In this document: in pieces, positions 47,352 to 55,179 of the stretch | Layout of the letters: each line of letters starts with the position of its first letter | How positions within the stretch are numbered: the stretch's first letter is position 1 | From: Azospirillum lipoferum 4B | GTDB lineage: Bacteria; Pseudomonadota; Alphaproteobacteria; Azospirillales; Azospirillaceae | Reading direction: 5' to 3' | Length of the DNA: 64,000 bases | NCBI RefSeq assembly: GCF_000283655.1 | Contig: NC_016622.1 | Coordinates: 2,368,501-2,432,500, forward strand | The notes under the pieces: model-generated | What the model saw: the letters and a program-made list of their open reading frames with translations, nothing else | Told to the model about the DNA's origin: nothing | Database searches by the model: none | Program-made: the position numbers and the translations under genes

Positions 47352-48002
47352 TCAGGCGTCCGCGTCGGGCTGGCCGTCGGGAGCGGCGGCGGCGAAGGCC
47401 GGCAGGGCACGGCATGCCTCGTCGATGCGCAGCAGGGTCGGATAGCCGTCCAGCGGGCAGGACAGCCGCCGCGCATTGAACACCTGCGGCACCAGCAGGA
47501 TGTCTGCCAGTCCCGGCGAATCGCCGTGGCAGAAGCGGCCGGTGCGCGGATCGCCGGCCAGATGCGCCTCCAGCGCCGTCAGCCCGACGGCGATCCAGTG
47601 GCGGTACCAGCCGTCGACCTCCTCCTGGCTGTGGCCCATCGCCTTCAGCCGGCCCAGCACCCGCAGATTGTTCAGCGGATGAATGTCGCAGGCCACCGCC
47701 AGCGCCAGCGCCCGCACCCGCGCGCGGCCCAACGCATCGGCCGGCAGCAGCGGTGGGCTGGGATGCGTCTCGTCCAGATACTCGATGATGGCAAGCGACT
47801 GGGTCAGCACATGGTGTCCGTCCGGCCCGTCGACCTCCAGCGCCGGCACCAGAAGTTCCGGGTTGAGGTCGGCATAGGGCGGCTTGGCCTGCTCGCCGCG
47901 GCGCAGATGGACGAAGGCCTGCTCCGGCGCCAGCCCCTTCAGGTTCAGGGCGATGCGCACGCGGTAGGCGGCGGAGGAGCGGAAGTAGGTGTGGAGTTTC
48001 AC
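47352..48002 (-). CDS. maiA: Maleylacetoacetate isomerase (zeta-class glutathione transferase)
   Basis: This 216-residue enzyme uses glutathione to isomerise maleylacetoacetate to fumarylacetoacetate, the step between homogentisate dioxygenase and fumarylacetoacetase in tyrosine and phenylacetate breakdown. The zeta-class active-site motif is YFRSSAAYRVRIALNLKG, with the SSAxxRVR pattern of MaiA. GEQAKPPYADLNPELLVPAL, SLAIIEYLDETHP and CDIHPLNNLRVL follow as expected. The start is GTG 48002. It lies downstream of livF with repeat copy C between, about 12 kb from hmgA and fahA, which would complete the pathway. Zeta-class enzymes with other substrates exist, but the context supports this call. 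Confidence 0.9.
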   Translation of the reverse strand: MKLHTYFRSSAAYRVRIALNLKGLAPEQAFVHLRRGEQAKPPYADLNPELLVPALEVDGPDGHHVLTQSLAIIEYLDETHPSPPLLPADALGRARVRALALAVACDIHPLNNLRVLGRLKAMGHSQEEVDGWYRHWIAVGLTALEAHLAGDPRTGRFCHGDSPGLADILLVPQVFNARRLSCPLDGYPTLLRIDEACRALPAFAAAAPDGQPDADA

Positions 48003-48034
48003 GGGCTTGGGTCCGCTAGGTTGATGCTGCGCTT

Positions 48035-48200
48035 GCCCCCACCCTGACCCTCCCCCGCTCTCAGCGGACCTACGGTCCGCCTGCCGCGTCAGCACAAAGC
48101 ATAGCTTTGTGCGAGAGCTGGGCGGGGGAGGGAAACAGGAGCTTTGTCGGGGGTCGGCGGCAATCCCTCCCCCGCCCAGCGGGGGAGGTTAGGTGGGGGC
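48035..48200. repeat. Dispersed intergenic palindromic repeat, copy C (long subtype)
   Basis: It has the same nested hairpins as copies B and E: GCGGACC-TAC-GGTCCGC and GCACAAAGC-AT-AGCTTTGTGC within GCCCCCACC/GGTGGGGGC arms. Its right flank ATTCGAAGCCGACAC matches the inverted left flank of copy B. It lies between livF and maiA, which are read in the same direction, so it may be transcribed. Confidence 0.85.
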
Positions 48201-48226
48201 ATTCGAAGCCGACACTCTACCAACCC

Positions 48227-48931
48227 TCACAGCCCCAGATAAGCCTGCCGCACCCGCTCGTTGCTCAACAGCGCGGCACCGCTGTCGCTCAGCACAATCT
48301 CGCCGGTCTCGATCACATAGCCGCGGTCGGCGATGGCGAGCGCCGCATGGGCGTTCTGCTCCACCAGCAGGATCGTCGTGCCCTCGCGCTTCAGCAGCTG
48401 CACGGCGTCGAAGATCTCCGCCACCAGCAGCGGCGCCAGCCCCATGCTTGGCTCGTCGAGCAGGAGCAGGCGCGGCTTCGCCATCAGCGCGCGGGCAAGC
48501 GCCACGATCTGCTGCTGGCCGCCCGACAGGGTGCCGGCAGGCTGGTCGCGCTTGACCTTCAGCACCGGGAACATCTCGTACAGCCGCTCGATGTCGTCGT
48601 CGGGCTTGCCGCTGCCGCGGCGGTAGGCGCCGAGGCGGAGATTGTCCTCCACGCTCTGCGGGCCGAACAGCTGCCGGCCCTCCGGCACCTGCACCACCCC
48701 TTCGGCGACGCGGCGCGAGGCCTTCATCCGGGTGATGTCGCAGCCGTCGAAGGTGATGCGCCCGCTGCTGGCGGGATGGACGCCGGACAGGGTGCGCAGC
48801 AGCGTCGTCTTGCCGGCCCCGTTGGCACCGACCAGCGCCACCAGCTCGCCCTCCCGCACGGACAGGCTGGCCGATTTCAGCGCGTGGATGCGGCCGTAAT
48901 GGCTGTTCAGGCCATCGATTTCCAGAAGCAT
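48227..48931 (-). CDS. livF: LivF-type ABC transporter ATPase
   Basis: This 234-residue nucleotide-binding subunit belongs to a branched-chain-amino-acid/aromatic-acid class (HAAT) importer. Walker A is GANGAGKTTLLR, the signature is GTLSGGQQQIVALARAL, Walker B is LLLLDEPSMGLAP and the H-loop is LLVEQNAHAAL. LivF/LivG subunits of this length energise uptake at the cytoplasmic face. It is the last of the five transporter genes, 13 bp after livG. The substrate is set by LivK. Here the context suggests an aromatic acid or amino acid rather than leucine. Confidence 0.94.
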   Translation of the reverse strand: MLLEIDGLNSHYGRIHALKSASLSVREGELVALVGANGAGKTTLLRTLSGVHPASSGRITFDGCDITRMKASRRVAEGVVQVPEGRQLFGPQSVEDNLRLGAYRRGSGKPDDDIERLYEMFPVLKVKRDQPAGTLSGGQQQIVALARALMAKPRLLLLDEPSMGLAPLLVAEIFDAVQLLKREGTTILLVEQNAHAALAIADRGYVIETGEIVLSDSGAALLSNERVRQAYLGL

Positions 48932-48944
48932 GTCCGGGCCTCCC

Positions 48945-49769
48945 TTACGGTGCCGCGCCGAGATAGGCGGCGATGACGTCCGGGTTGGCCGCCACCTCCT
49001 GCGGCGTGCCCTCGGCCAGCATGCGGCCCTGGTTCAGCGCGGTGATCCGGTGCGAGATGCCCATCACCATCTTCATGTCATGCTCCACCAGGACGATGGT
49101 GACGCCGCTCCCTGCCACGGTCTTGATCACCTCGTCGATCTCGCGGCTTTCGGTGGCGTTCAGGCCGGCCGCCGGCTCGTCCAGCAGAAGCAGCTTCGGT
49201 TCCGACGCCAGCGCGCGGGCGATCTCCAGCCGCTTCAGCGCGCCATAGGGCATGGAGGCGGCGTCGGCATCGATGTATTTCTCCAGCCCGACATCGGTCA
49301 TCAGCTGGGCGGCGCGGTCGCGCGCCTCGCGGTCCTTGCGCACCAGAGAGGGGAAGCGGAACAGCGCCGGCAGCAGCCGGGTGTTCAGGTGCAGGTGCCG
49401 CCCGACCATGACGTTCTCCAGAGCCGTCATGTTGAAGAAGATCTGCAGGTTCTGGAAGGTGCGCGACATGCCGCGGGCCGCCAGCCTGTAAGGCGCCATG
49501 CCCGACACGTCGGCCCCGTCGAACAGAACCCGGCCGCCCGACGGCTTGTAGACGCCGGTCACAAGGTTGAACAGCGTGGTCTTGCCCGCGCCGTTCGGGC
49601 CGATGATCGAGTGGATGTCGCCGGCCGCGATGGTGAAGCTGAGATCGCCGACGGCGAGCACGCCGCCGAACTCGCGGCTGAGATGCTCCACCTGCAGGAT
49701 CGGCGGGCCGACGCGGCGGGCCTGGGCCGCGGTGTCGGCGGCGAGGTCGGTCGTGGTCAGCATGTTCAT
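48945..49769 (-). CDS. livG: LivG-type ABC transporter ATPase
   Basis: This 274-residue second ATPase of the same importer has Walker A in GPNGAGKTTLFNLVTG, the LivG-specific insertion FFNMTALENVMVGRHLHLNTRLL, the signature-equivalent SMPYGALKRLEIARAL, Walker B KLLLLDEPAAGLNATE and the switch VLVEHDMKMV. An N-terminal extension of about 22 residues (TTTDLAADTAAQARRVGP) is longer than usual. ATG 49769 overlaps the livM stop by 4 bp (ATGA), and an ATG two codons later is equally possible. The order livK-H-M-G-F is the standard one. Confidence 0.94.
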   Translation of the reverse strand: MNMLTTTDLAADTAAQARRVGPPILQVEHLSREFGGVLAVGDLSFTIAAGDIHSIIGPNGAGKTTLFNLVTGVYKPSGGRVLFDGADVSGMAPYRLAARGMSRTFQNLQIFFNMTALENVMVGRHLHLNTRLLPALFRFPSLVRKDREARDRAAQLMTDVGLEKYIDADAASMPYGALKRLEIARALASEPKLLLLDEPAAGLNATESREIDEVIKTVAGSGVTIVLVEHDMKMVMGISHRITALNQGRMLAEGTPQEVAANPDVIAAYLGAAP

Positions 49770-50713
49770 GCCCGCCTCCGCGCCGGGACCAGCGCTGCCA
49801 GGGTGGGAAGAAGGCCCTTCGGCATGAAGACCATCGTCGCCATCAGGATGCCGCCCAGCACGATCTGCTGGTAATCCTGGAAGACGGTCAGCGCCTGCGG
49901 CAGCAGAGTCAGGACCACCGCACCCACCACCGCGCCGAAGGTGGACGCCATGCCGCCGAACACCACCATGGTCACCAGCTCGATCGACTTGAAGAAGTCG
50001 GCCTTGGCCGGGGTGATCAGGCCGGTGTAATGGGCGAACAGGCTGCCGGCCACGCTGGCGAACACTGCAGACAGCACGAAGACCAGCACTTTGAAGCGCG
50101 CGGTGTCGACGCCGACCACCTCGGCCGCCACCTCCGACCCATGGACGGCGCGCAGCGCCCGGCCCATCGGGCTGTCGATCAGGTTCAAGGAAAGCCAGAC
50201 CACGCCCAGCAGGAACACGCCGACCACCCAGTACCAGACCTTCTCGCCATACAGCTCGACGCCGAAGATCCTGAACGGCTCCACCATCATGCCGTCCGGG
50301 CCGCCGGTCAGGCCGCTTTCGGTGCGCAGCACGATCGACACGATGATGCCGATGCCGAGTGTCGCCATGGCGAGGTAATGGCCCTTCAGCCGCAGGATCG
50401 GTTTGGCGACCAGGAAGGCCAGCAGCCCGACGAAGACGGCGCCGGCCAGCAGCGCCAGCACCGGCGGCCAGCCGTAGCTGCCGACCAGCACGCCCGACGC
50501 ATAGGCGCCGATGCCGAAGAAGCCGGCATGGCCCAGGCTGATCTGCCCGGCATAGCCGATCAGCAGGTTCAGCCCGACGCAGACCACGGCGTTGAAACCG
50601 GCCAGGATGGCGATGTCGAGGTAGAAGTTGTTGGGCAGGAAGGCCGGCAGGACCGCGATCACCGCGCCCAGCGCCAAAAGCCCGGTCAGCCGCCCGTGAA
50701 GGAGTGCGTTCAT
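49766..50713 (-). CDS. livM: LivM-type ABC transporter permease
   Basis: This 315-residue inner-membrane permease has eight to ten membrane segments. The family landmarks are NLLIGYAGQISLGHAGFFGIGAYAS, ILRLKGHYLAMATLGIG, the cytoplasmic coupling region MGRALRAVHGSEVAAEVVGVDTARFKVLVFVLSA in outline (core VAAEVVGVDTARFK), and VVFGGMASTFGAVVGAV. It forms the translocation pore with LivH. It starts 14 bp after livH and overlaps livG by 4 bp, all in one operon. The extra C-terminal segment is arginine-rich (AALVPARRRA). Confidence 0.93.
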   Translation of the reverse strand: MNALLHGRLTGLLALGAVIAVLPAFLPNNFYLDIAILAGFNAVVCVGLNLLIGYAGQISLGHAGFFGIGAYASGVLVGSYGWPPVLALLAGAVFVGLLAFLVAKPILRLKGHYLAMATLGIGIIVSIVLRTESGLTGGPDGMMVEPFRIFGVELYGEKVWYWVVGVFLLGVVWLSLNLIDSPMGRALRAVHGSEVAAEVVGVDTARFKVLVFVLSAVFASVAGSLFAHYTGLITPAKADFFKSIELVTMVVFGGMASTFGAVVGAVVLTLLPQALTVFQDYQQIVLGGILMATMVFMPKGLLPTLAALVPARRRA

Positions 50714-50727
50714 CGGTTATCCGGTCC

Positions 50728-51603
50728 TTACACCCGTTCGGTGCCGCGCTTGCCGAACAGCCCGTTCGGCATGAAGAGAAGGACGGCCAGGATGATGACG
50801 AAGGCCACCGCATCCTTGTAGGCCGAGGAGATGTAGCCAGCGCCCAGCGCTTCCGCGACGCCGACGATCAGCCCGCCGGCCACCGCACCCGGCCCGTGGC
50901 CGAGGCCGCCCAACACCGCGGCGGTGAAGCCCTTCAGCCCCAGCATGATGCCCATCTCGGTGTAGGAGAAGGTGATGGGAGCCACCACCGCCCCGCCGAT
51001 GGCGCCCAGCGCCGCCGACAGCGCGAAGGAGGCCAGCACCACCCGTTTCACGTCGATGCCGACCAGCTGCGCGGCCAGCCGGTTGTGCGAGGTGGCGAGG
51101 ATCGCCTTGCCGGTCAGCGTCTTGTTGAAGAACAGGCCGATGGCGACGATCAGCACGCCCGCCGTTCCCACCACCCACAGCGACTGCGGCTGCATCGAGG
51201 CGCCGAGGACCTGGATCGGCGTTTCGCCGGAAAAGGCGTCCAGCCGCTTGAAGTCCTTGCCCCAGATCAGCTCGGCGATGCCGCGCAGGAAGATCGACGC
51301 GCCGATGGTGATGATGATGAGGGTGACGGTGGAGGCGTTGCGCGCCCGTTCGACCGCGAATTTAGCCACCAGAACGCCGACCAGCATGGCGCCGCCGCAG
51401 CCGATCAGGATCGCCAGCGGCAGCGGCACCCCCGACGCGGTCAGGGTGGCCGACGCCATGCCGCCGACCATGATGAACTCGCCCTGGGCGAAGTTGATGA
51501 CATGGCTGGCGTTGTAGATGATCGAAAAGCCGAGCCCCGCCAGCGCATAGATCGCGCCGATGGTCAGCCCCGACAGCATGTATTGCAGCAGTTCCGCGAA
51601 CAT
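50728..51603 (-). CDS. livH: LivH-type ABC transporter permease
   Basis: This 291-residue permease of the HAAT family has about eight membrane segments. Characteristic sequence includes LSGLTIGAIYALAGLGFSIIYNASHVINFAQGEF (core SIIYNASHVINFAQGEF), AILATSHNRLAAQLVGIDVKRV and GFTAAVLGGLGHGPGAVAGGL. It partners LivM in the membrane. It is separated from livK by repeat copy D and a weak terminator, a layout that would let the binding protein be made in excess over the membrane parts. ATG 51603 begins the first membrane helix. Confidence 0.93.
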   Translation of the reverse strand: MFAELLQYMLSGLTIGAIYALAGLGFSIIYNASHVINFAQGEFIMVGGMASATLTASGVPLPLAILIGCGGAMLVGVLVAKFAVERARNASTVTLIIITIGASIFLRGIAELIWGKDFKRLDAFSGETPIQVLGASMQPQSLWVVGTAGVLIVAIGLFFNKTLTGKAILATSHNRLAAQLVGIDVKRVVLASFALSAALGAIGGAVVAPITFSYTEMGIMLGLKGFTAAVLGGLGHGPGAVAGGLIVGVAEALGAGYISSAYKDAVAFVIILAVLLFMPNGLFGKRGTERV

Positions 51604-51624
51604 CGTTGGGTTTCCGCTTCGCAG

Positions 51625-51728
51625 GCCCCCTCCCCGCCCCTCCCCCTCTTCGAGGGAGAGGGTGCCTCACGGGAAAGCGGCGGCAGTCCCCTCTCCCACC
51701 AGAGGTGGGGGAGGGTTAGGGAGGGGGC
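51625..51728. repeat. Dispersed intergenic palindromic repeat, copy D (short subtype)
   Basis: GCCCCCTCCCC and GGGAGGGGGC arms surround CTCCCTCTTCGAGGGAGAG-type hairpins and the segment GGGAAAGCGGCGGCAGTCCCCTC shared with copy A. ATCGTGACG at the right flank is the inverse of the TGACGAT left flank of copies A and B. It lies between livK and livH inside the operon. Confidence 0.8.
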
Positions 51729-51743
51729 ATCGTGACGTGAGTT

Positions 51744-51760
51744 AAAAAGGGCGGAAGCCC
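51744..51760 (-). terminator. Weak hairpin with T-run just after livK
   Basis: On the minus strand GGGC-TTCC-GCCC is followed by TTTTT immediately downstream of the livK stop. The stem is only 4 bp, so termination should be partial. It may act as an attenuator between the binding protein and the membrane genes. Confidence 0.45.
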
Positions 51761-51762
51761 CC

Positions 51763-52929
51763 TCACTTCACCAGCGACCAGTCGCCCTGCTTCACCTCCA
51801 CCATGTGGAAGGCGTCCAGCGTCAGGCCCATGTGGTCCTTGGCGCTCATGGTCACGGTGCCGCCGGTTCCGACATAGCCCTTGGTCTGCTCGATGGCGTC
51901 GCGCAGCTTGGCCTTGTCGGTGCCGCCGGCGCGCTTCACCGCATCCAGCGCGATCATCAGACCGTCATAGGCATGGCCGGCGAAGGTCGAGACCTCGGTG
52001 TTGAAGCTGTCCTCGTAGACCTTGGTGAACTCGGTCACGACCTTCTTCTGCGGGTCGCTGTCGGGCAGCTGGGCGGCGACGACCAGACCGGCGGCCGGCA
52101 GGCGGACACCCTCGGCGGCACCGCCGGCCAGCCGGATGAACTCCTTCGACGCCACGCCGTGGGACTGGTAGAGCGGCAGCGAGATGCCGAGCTGGCGGTA
52201 GTTCTTTGTCACCACCGCAGGCCCCTGGCCCAGGCCGAACACCAGCACCGCCTGCGCCGCGGCGTTGTTCTTGATCTTGGTCAGCTGGGCGGTGACGTCG
52301 GTGTCCTTGGCGCCATAGGTCTCGTCGGCGACCAGTTCGATCCCGCGCTCCTTGGCGACGGCGATGGTCTGATCGCGGCCCGACTTGCCGAAGCCGGAAT
52401 CCTCCGACAGCAGCGCCAGCTTGGTCAGCCCGCGCTTCTTCATGTCCTCCATCACCTTTTCCGCGGCCATGCGGTCGGTGTGGGGGGTCTTGAACACCCA
52501 CTTCTTCACCGGCTCGACAATCACCACGGCGCCGGCCAGCGAGATGAAGGGCACGCCGGCGCGCTCCACCAGCGGCACCGCCGCCATGGTCGCCGCGGTC
52601 GTGGTACCGCCGACGATCACGTCGACGCCGTCGCTCTCGATCAGGCGCTTGGTGAAGGAGGCCGCCTTGTCGGCCGCGCCGCCGTCGTCATAGACGGTCA
52701 GCTGCACCGGACGGCCGTCGACGCCGCCGGCCTTGTTGATGCGGTCGGCATACAGCTCCAGCACCTTCTTCTCCGGATCGCCGAGGAAGGAGGCCGGGCC
52801 GGTGGCCGAAACGATGGCGCCGACCTTGATCGGGTCCGCGGCCTGCGCCGCCCCGGACAGCAGGCCGGACACCGCCGTCATGGCGGTCAGTGCGGTGAAG
52901 GCGATGGTGGCGAACAGGCGTTTGCGCAT
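51763..52929 (-). CDS. livK: LivK-type periplasmic substrate-binding protein
   Basis: This 388-residue type I periplasmic binding protein has a signal peptide (residues 1-30, SGLLSGAAQA cleavage) and the Leu/Ile/Val-binding-protein fold: IKVGAIVSATGPASFLGDPEKKVLEL in outline, DVIVGGTTTAATMAAVPLVERAGVPFIS (core VGGTTTAATMAAVPL), FKTPHTDRMAAEKV, YGAKDTDVTAQLTKIK and FAGHAYDGLMIALDAV. GGGAGGA precedes ATG 52929. It defines the substrate of the importer. Members of this group also bind aromatic acids such as benzoate or phenylacetate, and the nearby PaaX and homogentisate genes make an aromatic ligand likely but unproven. Confidence 0.92.
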   Translation of the reverse strand: MRKRLFATIAFTALTAMTAVSGLLSGAAQAADPIKVGAIVSATGPASFLGDPEKKVLELYADRINKAGGVDGRPVQLTVYDDGGAADKAASFTKRLIESDGVDVIVGGTTTAATMAAVPLVERAGVPFISLAGAVVIVEPVKKWVFKTPHTDRMAAEKVMEDMKKRGLTKLALLSEDSGFGKSGRDQTIAVAKERGIELVADETYGAKDTDVTAQLTKIKNNAAAQAVLVFGLGQGPAVVTKNYRQLGISLPLYQSHGVASKEFIRLAGGAAEGVRLPAAGLVVAAQLPDSDPQKKVVTEFTKVYEDSFNTEVSTFAGHAYDGLMIALDAVKRAGGTDKAKLRDAIEQTKGYVGTGGTVTMSAKDHMGLTLDAFHMVEVKQGDWSLVK

Positions 52930-53015
52930 GATGTCCTCCCTTGGGCTGCCCACCTTGACACCGGACCGGGCGGCGGCCCGGTCCCGGCGCGGCGGGACGA
53001 TTTGCATCGCATAAT

Positions 53016-53030
53016 GTTTCAAACGAAATT
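53016..53030. promoter_or_regulatory. Candidate MarR operator upstream of livK
   Basis: GTTTCAAACGAAATT shares 13 consecutive bases (GTTTCAAACGAAA) plus a final T with the inverse of the palindrome in the hmgA/marR gap at 62169-62184. It lies about 87-101 bp before the livK start, a distance similar to that at hmgA. It runs into a second palindrome, CGAAAT-T-ATTTCG (53024-53036). Confidence 0.6.
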
Positions 53031-53149
53031 ATTTCGGAAGAAGATTTTTAGCCGTCGTGACCACAATCTCAGTACGGATATTGCCGGCCGCCTCCCCTTC
53101 CCTTTGCGATCCCGCCAGCTTCGGTGCGGGGGATCGTCATTTCATTTTA

Positions 53150-53188
53150 TGACACAAATTTGTTTTGATGAGTCAACGTAGTGTATCA
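53150..53188. promoter_or_regulatory. Inverted TGAYACA signal in the livK/paaX gap, candidate PaaX operator
   Basis: TGACACA (53150-53156) and TGTATCA (53182-53188) face each other across exactly 25 bases, in an AT-rich part of the divergent livK/paaX gap. The same arrangement with the same spacing occurs at 55075-55113 before the di-iron gene. The centres of the half-sites are about 32 bp apart, three helical turns. Binding by PaaX is inferred from position only. Confidence 0.5.
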
Positions 53189-53376
53189 CATTAATGGTTG
53201 TCAAACGGAAAGTCCGGCTTGCCTCCTATCTGCCGCCGCTGCTCGTTCCGTTCCGATCGTCCGCGCCGTCGTGACACTGGCAGAACCGGGTCCGGGTTTC
53301 GTATACAACTCCGTCGCGCCGCCTCATTCGGCTCCACCCGCACCACAAGCCGTATCGATAAGGACGTCCCCACCGC

Positions 53377-54321
53377 ATGGCCCGCCCGCGTCGCCCCGAA
53401 GACCTTGCCGCCCAGCTGACCGAGACGATCGCACCGCGGGCGAAGTCGCTGATCATCACCGTCTATGGCGACGCCGTGCTGCCGCATGGCGGATCGCTGT
53501 GGCTGGGCAGCCTGATCGACCTGATGGGCCTGTTCGGGATGAGCGAGCGGATCATCCGCACCTCCGTCTTCCGGCTGTGCAAGGACGATTGGCTGACCAA
53601 CACCCAGATCGGCCGGCGCAGCTTCTACCGCGTCACCGACAGCGGGAAGGAACGCTTCGCCGCGGCCGAACGGCGGATCTACGCGCCGCTGGCCCGCGAG
53701 TGGGACCGTGGATGGGACCTGCTGATGGTGCCGCCCAACGCGCTGGACGCGGAGACGCGCGACGCCCTGCGGCGGGAGCTGACCTGGCAGGGCTTCGGCG
53801 CCGCCTCGGCCACCGTCTACGCCCACCCCAACTGCGACGAGGCGGCAATGCACCGCTCGCTGGCGGAACTGGGGGTCGCCGACAGGATCGTCCACATGAA
53901 GGCCAGCCTGGACCGGGCGGAAGGGTTCGGGGCGCTGCGCGATCTGGTGCGCGGCTGCTGGGATATCGATCAGCTGGAGCACGACTATGCGGCATTTCTG
54001 GATCACTTCCGCCCGGTCTGGGCGGCGGTCGATGGCGCGGAGACGCCGGATCCGGCAGCCTGCTTCGTCCTGCGCACGCTGATGATCCACGATTTCCGCC
54101 GCATCCTGCTGCGCGACCCGATGCTGCCCCCCGACCTGCTGCCGGCCGACTGGCCGGGCCAGGAATCGCGGATGCTCACACGCAACCTGTACCGCCGGCT
54201 GGCCGGCCCGTCGGAAGCCTTCCTGATGCAGGCGGCGACCACCGCCAACGGGCCGCTGCCCGATGCACAGCCCGCCTTCCTCGGTCGGTTCGGCGGGATG
54301 GAGATCATACCGGTGGGCTGA
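53377..54321 (+). CDS. paaX: PaaX-family transcriptional repressor
   Basis: This 314-residue GntR-like regulator belongs to the PaaX family, which represses phenylacetate catabolism genes until phenylacetyl-CoA binds. The N-terminal winged helix (about 20-95) contains SLIITVYGDAVLPHGGSLWLG, FGMSERIIRTSVFRLCKDDWL and GRRSFYRVTDSGKERF. The PaaX central domain has WDRGWDLLMVPP and LTWQGFGAASATVYAHPN, and the C-terminal domain has HDFRRILLRDPMLPPDLLPADWPG (core FRRILLRDPMLPPDLLP). It is divergent from livK and 124 bp ahead of the BLUF gene. No paaABCDE ring-oxygenase genes are in the window, so here it may serve the adjacent importer and di-iron oxygenase. Confidence 0.92.
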   Translation: MARPRRPEDLAAQLTETIAPRAKSLIITVYGDAVLPHGGSLWLGSLIDLMGLFGMSERIIRTSVFRLCKDDWLTNTQIGRRSFYRVTDSGKERFAAAERRIYAPLAREWDRGWDLLMVPPNALDAETRDALRRELTWQGFGAASATVYAHPNCDEAAMHRSLAELGVADRIVHMKASLDRAEGFGALRDLVRGCWDIDQLEHDYAAFLDHFRPVWAAVDGAETPDPAACFVLRTLMIHDFRRILLRDPMLPPDLLPADWPGQESRMLTRNLYRRLAGPSEAFLMQAATTANGPLPDAQPAFLGRFGGMEIIPVG

Positions 54322-54445
54322 CCAGCGATCTGCGACAATGAGCACCGGCGGAAGCCGCTCTTTCGGCCTGAAGTTTATATATAAAATGCAAGCTATCGCG
54401 GTAAGATGAGGCCGTCGCCTGAACGACCATCACCGGACTGCCGCC

Positions 54446-54931
54446 ATGCTGACCATCGCCTACCGCAGCGAGGCCGTTGACCGACTGCCCTACAGCGCCC
54501 TCGCCGACATTTGCCTGTTCAGCGCCCGCAAGAACCGGGAGCTGGGTGTGACCGGCTTCCTCGTGGAGTTCGAGGGCATCTTCCTCCAGGTGCTGGAAGG
54601 CGAGGCCGAGGTGGTGGAGCCGCTTTACGCCCGCATCGCCGCCGACCCGCGCCATCGCAATGTCGAACTCCTCTTGCGCGAGACCTCGGCCGGCCAGCCG
54701 AACTTCGGCTTCTGGGCGATGAATTTCGGGCCGCTCGACACCCCGACCTTCTGGCAGGCGGTCTTTGGCTCTCCGATTCGGATCGAGGAGTTCCGCCGCC
54801 GGTCGCACGATGCCGACTTCGCGCTGGACGTCCTGGCGCGGGCCTACATGCATGCCTGCATCGCCGCCGACGTCGATGCCGCGACCCGCGCTCTGGTGCG
54901 TGGCAGCATCCCCTGCTTCGAGGCCGCCTGA
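54446..54931 (+). CDS. BLUF-domain blue-light photoreceptor
   Basis: This 161-residue single-domain flavin photoreceptor has all the core BLUF residues in register with AppA. They are Y6 (IAYRS), N30 (FSARKNRELGVTG), Q48 (IFLQVLEGEAEVVEPLY) and the W90/M92 pair (FGFWAMNFG). The fold ends at about residue 97, and the last 60 residues are helical (FALDVLARAYMHACIAA). There is no output enzyme domain, so it must signal by protein contact. It stands between paaX and the di-iron gene, all on the plus strand but with gaps of 124 and 248 bp. What it controls is unknown. Confidence 0.93.
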   Translation: MLTIAYRSEAVDRLPYSALADICLFSARKNRELGVTGFLVEFEGIFLQVLEGEAEVVEPLYARIAADPRHRNVELLLRETSAGQPNFGFWAMNFGPLDTPTFWQAVFGSPIRIEEFRRRSHDADFALDVLARAYMHACIAADVDAATRALVRGSIPCFEAA

Positions 54932-54992
54932 CCCTGCCGGGGTCCAGCCTTCCGATACCCTATTTCCGGATAAAATCAGCTTTGCGAACGAA

Positions 54993-55006
54993 TTGATCTG
55001 GATCAA
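54993..55006. promoter_or_regulatory. Perfect FNR/FixK-type box upstream of the di-iron gene
   Basis: TTGAT-CTGG-ATCAA lies at the centre of a longer palindrome with 10-bp arms (54989-55010, CGAATTGATC-TG-GATCAATTCG). TATCTT at 55027-55032 would fit the -10 of a class II promoter with the box near -41.5. The start codon is about 175 bp downstream. It suggests control by an oxygen-responsive Crp/Fnr-family regulator. Confidence 0.65.
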
Positions 55007-55074
55007 TTCGGCGCATTCGCGCGCATTATCTTTTGAAATCAAGCGCTTGGCCGCATTCTCCGGGCCGGATTAAG

Positions 55075-55113
55075 TGATACAGATACCGTTGCCGGTGCGT
55101 AAATTCTGTGTCA
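55075..55113. promoter_or_regulatory. Inverted TGAYACA signal before the di-iron gene
   Basis: TGATACA (55075-55081) and TGTGTCA (55107-55113) face each other across exactly 25 bases, as at 53150-53188. It lies 67-105 bp upstream of the di-iron ATG, downstream of the FNR-type box, where a repressor could block transcription. Confidence 0.5.
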
Positions 55114-55179
55114 TATAAAGACCACAGGGCGCCGATGGAAAAGTGAGCGCCCGCCGAATGTCCCGGAGGAAACGCCCCC

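Noticed and set aside
53165..53176. TTGA-TGAG-TCAA as an FNR box upstream of paaX
   Set aside because: It is a 12-base palindrome. FNR-type sites need TTGAT-N4-ATCAA (14 bases), so the half-site spacing is wrong.
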